A stretch of 5,184 nt of DNA from JAABTL01 sp964465355 (GTDB lineage: Bacteria > Deinococcota > Deinococci > Deinococcales > Trueperaceae): assembly GCA_964465355.1 (NCBI GenBank), contig CAYXJZ010000137.1, forward strand, positions 1 through 5,184. Direction: 5' to 3'. The first letter of the stretch is position 1. Every line of letters begins with the position of its first letter. The position numbers were made by a program, and so were the translations under genes. Below, piece by piece: positions 1 through 4,228 of this stretch. The notes under the pieces are model-generated. The model ran no database searches, was not told where the DNA came from, and saw nothing but the letters and a program-made list of their open reading frames with translations.

Positions 1-579
1 CCGATGTTCCACCACATCAGCCAGGACATGACCGAGCTGCGCCGCCTGGCGGTGGACATCGAGGTCACCGACGGCTACACCGCCGACCACTGCGACCGCC
101 TGCAGCGCCTCTCCTACGCCACCGGGCTCGAGCTTGGCCTCAGTGCCTCAGAGCTCTACCGCCTCGACTTCGGCGCCTACCTGCACGACGTGGGCAAGAT
201 CCGTGTGCCCACCTCCATCCTGCTCAAGCCGGGCAAGCTCGACGAGCAGGAGTGGCGGATCATCAGGAAGCACCCCAGCTACGGCCGCGAGATGCTGCAG
301 TCCACCTTCATGCGCGCGGCGGGTGCCGTCGTCGAACAGCACCACGAGCGCTCCGACGGCAGCGGCTACCCCTACGGGCTGTCCGAGCAGGAGATCCTGG
401 TCGAGTCCGCCATCGTGGCGGTCGCCGACACCTACGACGCCATGACCAGCGACCGTCCCTACCGTCGCGGCTGCCCGCCACAGGAAGCCTTCGACGAGCT
501 CGAACGGCTGTCCGGCATCCAACATCCACTGGAGGTGGTGCGCGCCTTCCGGTCCGCGGCCACCCGGCTAGAGCTGTGA
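1..579 (+). CDS. HD-GYP domain protein, probable c-di-GMP phosphodiesterase (5' partial)
   Basis: The reading frame is open from the first base, so the true start lies upstream; the ATG at position 4 is probably internal. Numbering from that ATG (191 residues), the domain is complete in motif content: H29/R32 in the first helix, the HD pair H61-D62 followed by GK, H90, the double histidine H113-H114-E115, the signature DGSGYP (118-123) and D142 in the ADTYDAMTSDRPYR stretch. HD-GYP proteins are metal-dependent phosphodiesterases that hydrolyse cyclic-di-GMP (some act on cGAMP) to pGpG or GMP, mostly in the cytoplasm. All metal-site residues look intact, so activity is expected. Such domains normally follow a receiver, GAF, PAS or membrane sensor module, which would be in the missing part. 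The gene ends 53 bases before the next gene on the same strand, with no convincing terminator between, so co-transcription is possible. Family assignment is firm; the substrate is inferred. Confidence 0.93.
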   Translation, partial: PMFHHISQDMTELRRLAVDIEVTDGYTADHCDRLQRLSYATGLELGLSASELYRLDFGAYLHDVGKIRVPTSILLKPGKLDEQEWRIIRKHPSYGREMLQSTFMRAAGAVVEQHHERSDGSGYPYGLSEQEILVESAIVAVADTYDAMTSDRPYRRGCPPQEAFDELERLSGIQHPLEVVRAFRSAATRLEL

Positions 580-596
580 CCGGAACATCATCCCAA

Positions 597-611
597 GCGG
601 CCACCGGCCGC
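597..611 (+). other. short GC hairpin upstream of the exported-protein gene
   Basis: GCGGCC (597-602) and GGCCGC (606-611) can pair as a 6-bp stem with a 3-base loop. It lies between the HD-GYP stop codon and the next ribosome binding site. There is no T-run after it, so it is not a good intrinsic terminator. It could be an mRNA processing or stability element, or chance in GC-rich DNA. Confidence 0.25.
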
Positions 612-618
612 CAGAGTC

Positions 619-624
619 AGGAGG
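619..624 (+). promoter_or_regulatory. strong Shine-Dalgarno for the 633 gene
   Basis: AGGAGG lies 8 bases before the ATG at 633. This near-consensus site fixes the start of the small exported protein and rules out the longer open frame that runs back inside the HD-GYP gene. Confidence 0.8.
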
Positions 625-632
625 ACTCATTC

Positions 633-914
633 ATGGCACGACGTCTTCGGACGGTCTTCATCCTCGCAGCGGTACTGGCCATGGGCACCGCTGGTCTCGC
701 GAACGGCTTCAGCCTCAAGCTCAAGCTGCCGGTCGTGACCAACGTGACCGACAAGCTGCTCCCCAGCAACCTCGGCCAGAACCTCTACGATCTACAAGAA
801 GGTGCCCACACCGCGATCACCGCCCTCACGGGCGTGGCCGTGCCGCACGACTACATCTGGATCCACCTGGGCGAGCACGCCATCCCGGTCGATCCCATCA
901 ACTTCAGCAAGTAG
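633..914 (+). CDS. small exported protein of unknown function
   Basis: This encodes a 93-residue protein that I do not recognise. The N-terminus is a classic Sec signal peptide: basic MARRLR, a hydrophobic core at about residues 7-22 (TVFILAAVLAMGTAGL), and a likely cleavage near GLANG (21-25). The mature part is about 68 residues. It is rich in Leu/Val/Lys at first (SLKLKLPVV), then has NLYDLQEGAHTAITALTG and ends in HDYIWIHLGEHAIPVDPINFSK. It has no cysteines, so no lipobox or disulphide. The start is set by AGGAGG 8 bases upstream. It is the likely downstream partner of the HD-GYP gene (53-base gap, same strand), which allows but does not prove a link to c-di-GMP-controlled envelope or surface functions. 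A strong hairpin follows 14 bases after the stop. Confidence 0.8.
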   Translation: MARRLRTVFILAAVLAMGTAGLANGFSLKLKLPVVTNVTDKLLPSNLGQNLYDLQEGAHTAITALTGVAVPHDYIWIHLGEHAIPVDPINFSK

Positions 915-927
915 GCATCCCTCAGTT

Positions 928-963
928 CGTGTCGGGCAGCGCTCAAACAGGCTGCCCGACACG
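928..963. terminator. perfect 13-bp hairpin between convergent genes
   Basis: CGTGTCGGGCAGC (928-940) pairs without mismatch to GCTGCCCGACACG (951-963) around a 10-base loop. It lies 14 bases after the exported-protein stop and 21 bases beyond the end of the convergent DinB-like gene, a typical place for a shared terminator. The T-tract is poor: only TTT at 965-967 on the plus strand and none on the minus strand. It may therefore act through the very stable stem or as a 3'-end stabiliser. Confidence 0.65.
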
Positions 964-984
964 CTTTGGCTGCGAGCCGACGAC

Positions 985-1479
985 TCAGCGCTCCCCCATC
1001 AGCTCCTCGAGCTGGAAGCTGTGCCGGATCGGGTGCATCACCGCGTGCTCCATCAAGGCCTCGATGCTGTGCGGCACACCCCAGTTCGACTCGTAGACCT
1101 CGTTGTAACGCCGCGGCTCCACCTGCCTCAGTGGGAGGTGCCAGCGCTCCAGGACGTGCTCCAAGAAGGCCTCGGGCGCGGCGGCGATCGCATCGGCGTC
1201 CGGCGTGGGGCCGAAGCCTGGATCGGGCAGCTCCAGCCGTCTGCAGATCCACTCCATGTAGCGCACCGCTGCGCCAAGCACGTGCCTGAGCAGGGTCTCC
1301 ATCGAGGCGTAGACGTCGTGGTCGGTGACCGGCAGAACGACGCCCTGCGCCTTGGCGCGCCGCCACGTCACCAGGAAGGCCCGCAGGTGGTGGTCGTGCA
1401 GGATGGTCAAGGCACGCGCACCGCGGTCCAGGAAGGCGTCGGCCGCCAGGTCGGGGCCGCTGCTGCGATCGGGGCTCAC
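985..1479 (-). CDS. DinB/YfiT-like four-helix metalloenzyme-fold protein
   Basis: From a GTG at 1479 this gives 164 residues, the normal size for the DinB/YfiT-like fold (150-180). The protein is helical and carries the family's metal-site pattern: a histidine in the second helix (H66 in LLRHVLGAAVRYMEW) and an HxxxH pair near the C-terminus (H149 and H153 in EHAVMHPIRHSFQLEEL). Members are cytoplasmic; characterised ones are thiol-dependent S-transferases or hydrolases using bacillithiol or mycothiol, and many are stress- or damage-induced. The substrate here cannot be told. The frame stays open far upstream, but those residues read as noise and overlap other genes. The GTG is chosen because it overlaps (GTGA) the stop of a short upstream ORF with a strong ribosome binding site, suggesting translational coupling. 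A frameshift joining the two is the alternative. Its 3' end faces the hairpin at 928-963. Confidence 0.75.
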   Translation of the reverse strand: MSPDRSSGPDLAADAFLDRGARALTILHDHHLRAFLVTWRRAKAQGVVLPVTDHDVYASMETLLRHVLGAAVRYMEWICRRLELPDPGFGPTPDADAIAAAPEAFLEHVLERWHLPLRQVEPRRYNEVYESNWGVPHSIEALMEHAVMHPIRHSFQLEELMGER

Positions 1480-1523
1480 GGTTTCCGTCCCGGGTGTCGG
1501 CAGTCGATCGAATCGGATGTCAT
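1476..1523 (-). CDS. possible 15-codon leader ORF coupled to the DinB-like gene
   Basis: ATG at 1523-1521 opens a frame of 15 residues (MTSDSIDCRHPGRKP) ending in TGA at 1478-1476. The sequence GGGAGGA (1535-1529) lies 5 bases before the ATG, the best ribosome binding site on this side. The stop overlaps the GTG of the DinB-like gene in the pattern GTGA, which would let ribosomes terminate and restart. There is no attenuation-type run of one amino acid codon. It could be a real coupling leader, or the true N-terminus of the DinB-like protein separated by a frameshift or sequencing error. Moderate to low confidence that the peptide itself matters. Confidence 0.4.
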   Translation of the reverse strand: MTSDSIDCRHPGRKP

Positions 1524-1671
1524 GGCTGTCCTCCCGACAACCAGGATGGCCTCTGGCGCCAGCGAGCGCAAGACGACGTGCGGGTGCTGAGGCGTGCGCG
1601 GGCGGGTCCAGACGAGGCCGAGGCGTCAGAGCCGCGAGAGTCGCGATGCCTACCATCAGGACGGAGGCCAA
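1524..1671. promoter_or_regulatory. divergent intergenic region between DinB-like and NTRF-repeat genes
   Basis: This 148-bp gap separates two divergent genes, so promoters in both directions are expected here. Seen: the 10-bp perfect palindrome CTGGCGCCAG (1553-1562) that could be an operator; TACCAT (1651-1656), a TAnnnT-type -10 candidate for the plus-strand gene with no matching -35; and ribosome binding sites at both edges. The middle is very GC-rich and no minus-strand -10 element was found. Confidence 0.35.
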
Positions 1672-1941
1672 GTGACGCACGTACCGCCCGGTGACGAGTT
1701 CCTGGTGCCCGACCTCCGGTGCTTCCTTCCGGACTTCATGACCAAGAACACCCGCTTCGGCAGCATCGAGGCCTTGATCGCCGCCAGCCCGGTGGCGCGG
1801 ATCTGGGCTCAGGACAGGCTGAAGGCCTGGGCCTCCGACGACTTCCAGGACTTCGTGCGGGCGAACACGCGTTTCGAGTCGACGGCCGCCTTCGCCTTGG
1901 CCGCCACGATGGACTTCATCCGCAAGACGGGCGGCTGGTGA
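1672..1941 (+). CDS. 89-residue protein with duplicated NTRF motif, unknown function
   Basis: From the GTG at 1672, preceded by GGAGG at 1663-1667 (4-base spacing), this encodes 89 residues. I do not recognise a family. It has an internal duplication: residues 21-39 (DFMTKNTRFGSIEALIAAS) and 60-78 (DFVRANTRFESTAAFALAA) share 9 of 19 residues, including DF, NTRF, the following S and two alanines. Each unit would form a short helix ending in a polar NTRF turn followed by an Ala/Leu-rich helix, suggesting two repeated helical hairpins. There is no signal peptide or membrane segment, so it is probably cytoplasmic. A longer frame back to a GTG at 1594 adds a low-complexity Arg-rich tail without a ribosome site and is disfavoured. 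It converges on the AlkD-kinase gene with only 19 bases between stops. It could be a small adaptor or DNA-binding protein, but nothing shows this directly. Confidence 0.6.
   Translation: MTHVPPGDEFLVPDLRCFLPDFMTKNTRFGSIEALIAASPVARIWAQDRLKAWASDDFQDFVRANTRFESTAAFALAATMDFIRKTGGW
1732..1788 (+). repeat. first copy of NTRF protein repeat
   Basis: This encodes residues 21-39 of the 89-residue protein. It pairs with the copy 117 bases downstream. The codons for D-F and N-T-R-F are similar but differ at third positions, so the duplication is old rather than recent. Confidence 0.6.
1849..1905 (+). repeat. second copy of NTRF protein repeat
   Basis: This encodes residues 60-78 of the 89-residue protein. 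It is offset by exactly 39 codons from the first copy, with nine identical residues of nineteen. Confidence 0.6.
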
Positions 1942-1960
1942 CCGGCAACTCGGTCCGCCC

Positions 1961-3481
1961 TCAACCCGAGCGGACGATCTGCAGCAGGCGCTCGCGCTCC
2001 AACGGTCCCCCCAAGGCCAGGCGCGCAGCTGCAGCCACGACCCGCCAGCGTCCCAACTCGTCCTGAGCATCGACCCGCGACCCGAGGTAGTGATCCAGGT
2101 AGACATCGGTGAACATGGACCGCTGCGCCTCGATGGCCTCGGCGTTGGGGATGTGGGGCGGGATGGCCACGTCGCGAAGCAGCAAGACCGTCTGAGCCAC
2201 GTCCCCAAGAGGATGCCCCCTGCAGGCGGAGGGCCAGTCGATGACCTTGGGCCCATCGGGCGTCAGGATGACGTTGTCAGGGTGGAAGTCGCCATGGCAG
2301 AGCGCGTCACCGGTGGGAAGGCTGTCCAGGATAGCCATGACCTTCTGCCGCATGCCGTCGTCCAGGGCCTCTGCCCTGCGGACCTCGGCCGCGAGCGACG
2401 CCTTCTGTGTGGGCAGCGCCTGCAGGTCGCCGGCCGTGCCCTGCTCGTGCATCCGCAGGTGGAGGTCAGCCAGGAGACGCGCGCCTTCCGCCGCCGCCTC
2501 TGGCCTGCCGAAGAAGGTGCTCGTCAGCACCGCGCCGTGAAGGCGCTGGTACAGCAGGCCGGCGCGATCACCCACCTGCAGCCGCGCCCCGACGCGCGCC
2601 GTAGGCACGCCCGAGCCGTAGGCCACGCTGGCCTTGGTCGCCTCCACCTCGGCCGCGCCCCAAGGCATCCAGGCCTTGAACAGCTTCAGCACCCAGTCCG
2701 GTCCCCTGGGGTACAGCTCGGCCGTGGCGCCGTAAGCCAGCGGCTCGCCCAGGTCGGCCAGGCGGCGGATCGGCGTCAGAGCGGCCTTCTGTTCCGGTGA
2801 CAGGTACTTGCCCGCCTCGCGCAAGGTCAGCCCCGAGGCTCTGGCCACCCGCGGCAGCAGCCAGCCGAAGACCTCCTCCGGCGCCACCTTGGCCCGCTCC
2901 CGCAGTACCCAGCCGATGGCCTTGCGGATGAAGAACTCGCTCTCCTCCAGCATGGCGTCGGCGTAGGCGGCGAAGCGGTCGAAGACCGGCTCGCCGCGGC
3001 GCATGGGCAGCAGGTAGGTGAGCAGCACCGCGCGGCGCAGCCAGAAGTCCTCGTCGACGGCCCAGCGGTCAAGGGTCGCCGGCAGTTCGGGCAGGCGGCC
3101 AAGCAGACGTCCGAGCACATGCGGGGCGATGCCGTCCACCAGCGCCCAGGTCCGTGACTGCCGCAGGATGGTCTCGATCCTCGGCAGGTCGGAAGCGAGC
3201 AGCGATTCGGTGTTGCGGCTGAGCAGCTCCACCGCCGCCATGCGCAACTCATGCACCTGCCTGCCCCACATCTCGTCGACCAAGGCCCACAACTCGTCGT
3301 GCCCGACGTCACCGTGCTCCTTCAGCCAATGGCGAACGGCCTTGTCGATGGCGGGGACCGAGGCACCGTAGTGCTGCAGCTCGCTCTTGAGGTAGCGCTT
3401 CTCGTGGGTCGCCCGCTCCGGGGTGGCCTGCGCCTGCAGGGTCTGGGCGAACCAGTCTGCGGCGGTGTGCGGTGTGGGCAT
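1961..3481 (-). CDS. fusion of AlkD-like DNA alkylation repair domain and APH-family kinase
   Basis: This encodes 506 residues from the ATG at 3481 (MPTPHTAADWF). Residues about 10-228 match the AlkD-like HEAT-repeat DNA glycosylase family, which excises N3- and N7-alkylated purines: VDEDFWLRRAVLLTYLLP (142-159), ESEFFIRKAIGWVLRE (180-195) and SGLTLREAGKYL (216-227). W112 and D116 have the spacing of the active-site Trp/Asp pair of Bacillus AlkD, and R149/R150 and W191 fit the other conserved positions. Residues about 243-506 form an aminoglycoside-phosphotransferase-type kinase: YGATAEL loop (250-256), ATP-anchoring K266 in WVLKLF, E278/E280, catalytic HGDFHPDN (396-403) and metal-binding D415 in VIDW. 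Each domain alone is a usual full-length protein, with no stop or frameshift between them, so both are probably active. A longer start at 3526 or 3529 adds 15-16 residues; none has a good ribosome site. It shares a control region with the divergent toxin-antitoxin operon. The kinase substrate is unknown. Confidence 0.9.
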   Translation of the reverse strand: MPTPHTAADWFAQTLQAQATPERATHEKRYLKSELQHYGASVPAIDKAVRHWLKEHGDVGHDELWALVDEMWGRQVHELRMAAVELLSRNTESLLASDLPRIETILRQSRTWALVDGIAPHVLGRLLGRLPELPATLDRWAVDEDFWLRRAVLLTYLLPMRRGEPVFDRFAAYADAMLEESEFFIRKAIGWVLRERAKVAPEEVFGWLLPRVARASGLTLREAGKYLSPEQKAALTPIRRLADLGEPLAYGATAELYPRGPDWVLKLFKAWMPWGAAEVEATKASVAYGSGVPTARVGARLQVGDRAGLLYQRLHGAVLTSTFFGRPEAAAEGARLLADLHLRMHEQGTAGDLQALPTQKASLAAEVRRAEALDDGMRQKVMAILDSLPTGDALCHGDFHPDNVILTPDGPKVIDWPSACRGHPLGDVAQTVLLLRDVAIPPHIPNAEAIEAQRSMFTDVYLDHYLGSRVDAQDELGRWRVVAAAARLALGGPLERERLLQIVRSG

Positions 3482-3486
3482 GTGGG

Positions 3487-3496
3487 CATCATCATG
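3487..3496. repeat. CATCAT box 1 in divergent control region
   Basis: CATCATCATG differs from the palindromic box at 3524-3533 at one position and lies 37 bases from it. It sits just upstream of the chosen ATG of the AlkD-kinase gene. It is a possible half of a two-site operator. Confidence 0.35.
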
Positions 3497-3523
3497 GCCG
3501 ATGGGCGCCGACCAACAGTGGTA

Positions 3524-3533
3524 CATCATGATG
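3524..3533. promoter_or_regulatory. palindromic operator candidate CATCATGATG
   Basis: This is a perfect 10-bp palindrome located 13 bases before the antitoxin ATG, adjoining both -10-like elements. Ribbon-helix-helix antitoxins usually repress their own operon by binding short palindromes at this position. A protein bound here would also cover the minus-strand promoter candidate. The site is seen directly; its role is inferred. Confidence 0.45.
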
Positions 3534-3536
3534 CTA
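3531..3536 (-). promoter_or_regulatory. -10-like element for the AlkD-kinase gene
   Basis: Read on the minus strand this is TAGCAT, a TAnnnT hexamer. It would start a transcript near 3524, giving about a 43-base leader to the ATG at 3481, or a near-leaderless message if translation starts at 3526. It overlaps the plus-strand -10 candidate by two bases. No clear -35 was found. Confidence 0.35.
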
Positions 3537-3540
3537 AGAT
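3535..3540 (+). promoter_or_regulatory. -10 element for leaderless antitoxin transcript
   Basis: TAAGAT is followed by exactly six bases and then the ATG at 3547. There is no Shine-Dalgarno sequence before that ATG, so a leaderless message starting at or next to the A of the start codon fits. No obvious TTGACA-type -35 is present at the right distance. Confidence 0.5.
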
Positions 3541-3546
3541 GCCAAG

Positions 3547-3777
3547 ATGTCCAAGGTCCGTACCACCCTGACGATCGATGCCGAGGTCATGCGGGCCGTG
3601 AGGATCAGGGCAGCACGCACAGACCTCGGCGACAGTGAGACCATCGAAGCCCTGCTGCGCAAGGCGCTTGGCTTCGACCTGCTCGAGACGATCTGGGCCC
3701 GCAACGACATGCCGGAAGACGAGGCGATGGCTCTGGCCGTCGAGGCCCAGCATGAGACACGGCAACGAGAGCCTTGA
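3547..3777 (+). CDS. ribbon-helix-helix antitoxin of a PIN toxin-antitoxin pair
   Basis: This encodes 76 residues. The N-terminal half is a ribbon-helix-helix DNA-binding fold: strand RTTLTID (5-11), helix 1 AEVMRAVRIRAARTD (12-26), a short GDS turn (28-30) and helix 2 ETIEALLRKALG (31-42). The acidic, less structured tail (43-76: LLETIWARNDMPEDEAM and onward) is the expected toxin-wrapping part. Such proteins bind as dimers to operator palindromes and neutralise the partner toxin. The gene overlaps the toxin by four bases (TTGA), typical for antitoxin-first operons that keep antitoxin in excess. It seems to be translated from a leaderless message, since it has a -10-like hexamer six bases before the ATG and no ribosome site. 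The palindrome at 3524-3533 is its likely operator. Confidence 0.85.
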   Translation: MSKVRTTLTIDAEVMRAVRIRAARTDLGDSETIEALLRKALGFDLLETIWARNDMPEDEAMALAVEAQHETRQREP

Positions 3778-4187
3778 GAGCTGTTCTCGACCCGAACGTC
3801 ATCGTGTCAGGCCTGCTGTCGCGGTCAGGAGCGCCCGCCGAGGTTCTACGACTCTGGGCCCGGGGTCTGTTCGAGGTGGTGGCCTCAGCCTTGCTGCTCT
3901 CCGAGCTTGAGCGCGTGCTTGCCTACCCCGAGCTCCGGAGCCGGCTCGACGCCCACGAGGCCGCCAGGGTGGTCGAACTGCTGAGGCTCGAAGCAAGGCT
4001 CGTGGACGATCCGAGATCGGGCACGGACTTGGGTTCACCCGACCCGGACGACGACTACCTGCTGGCCCTGGCGATCGCACAGAGCGCCTACCTGGTCACA
4101 GGCGACGGGCACCTACGAGGCCTCGACCCGACGCTGCCCATCGAGACGCCGGGCGCCTTCCTCATCCGACTGACCGAGGTGGCCTGA
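3774..4187 (+). CDS. PIN-domain ribonuclease toxin (COG1569-type)
   Basis: This encodes 137 residues, the normal size for the 'putative toxin component, PIN family' group (COG1569/TIGR00305). Conserved acidic residues of the PIN nuclease site are present: D6 in VLDPNVIVSGL, E44 in LLSELERVL, D92-D94 in DPDDDYLLALA and D111 in LVTGDGHL. PIN toxins cleave RNA with Mg2+ or Mn2+; the target RNA of this subgroup is not established. The start is certain despite being TTG: the frame has a stop at 3753-3755, no ATG or GTG lies between it and the essential D6 codon, and TTG at 3774 overlaps the antitoxin stop as TTGA. The TTG and four-base overlap imply coupling to antitoxin translation and keep toxin synthesis low. 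All catalytic residues are present, so the toxin looks intact. Confidence 0.9.
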   Translation: MRAVLDPNVIVSGLLSRSGAPAEVLRLWARGLFEVVASALLLSELERVLAYPELRSRLDAHEAARVVELLRLEARLVDDPRSGTDLGSPDPDDDYLLALAIAQSAYLVTGDGHLRGLDPTLPIETPGAFLIRLTEVA

Positions 4188-4216
4188 CGACCCAGGCGCC
4201 ATCCTTCCACCGGTAG

Positions 4217-4222
4217 TACGCT
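4217..4222 (+). promoter_or_regulatory. -10 element for leaderless permease transcript
   Basis: TACGCT (TAnnnT) is followed by six bases and the ATG at 4229. This is the same arrangement as before the antitoxin gene, again without a ribosome binding site. It suggests the permease has its own promoter rather than reading through from the toxin gene 41 bases upstream. Confidence 0.5.
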
Positions 4223-4228
4223 CTCCCC

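Noticed and set aside
148..525. 125-residue minus-strand frame opposite the HD-GYP gene
   Set aside because: Shadow of a gene with all catalytic motifs in the plus frame; no ribosome site or domain.
802..1590. 262-residue plus-strand open frame
   Set aside because: It lies antisense to the DinB-like gene and starts inside the exported-protein gene. The product has no recognisable domain and GC-rich DNA produces such shadows readily.
1949..1975. Short hairpins between the convergent stops (GTCCGC/GCGGAC and CTCGG/CCGAG)
   Set aside because: Stems of five to six bases with long loops and no T-run, partly inside the AlkD-kinase coding sequence; not distinguishable from chance in GC-rich DNA.
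1480..2256. Upstream extension of the DinB-like reading frame on the minus strand (423 residues in total)
   Set aside because: The extra residues read as low-complexity Pro/Ser/Arg sequence, overlap the 3' end of the same-strand AlkD-kinase gene in a different frame, and run antisense to the NTRF gene. Family length supports a start near 1479.
2090..2800. 236-residue plus-strand open frame
   Set aside because: Antisense to the kinase half of the fusion, whose motifs are unmistakable; the plus-strand product is Arg/Gly/His-rich with no domain.
2827..3312. 161-residue minus-strand frame overlapping the AlkD domain
   Set aside because: It is a shifted frame of the AlkD coding sequence, rich in Cys/Ser/Arg, with no family features.
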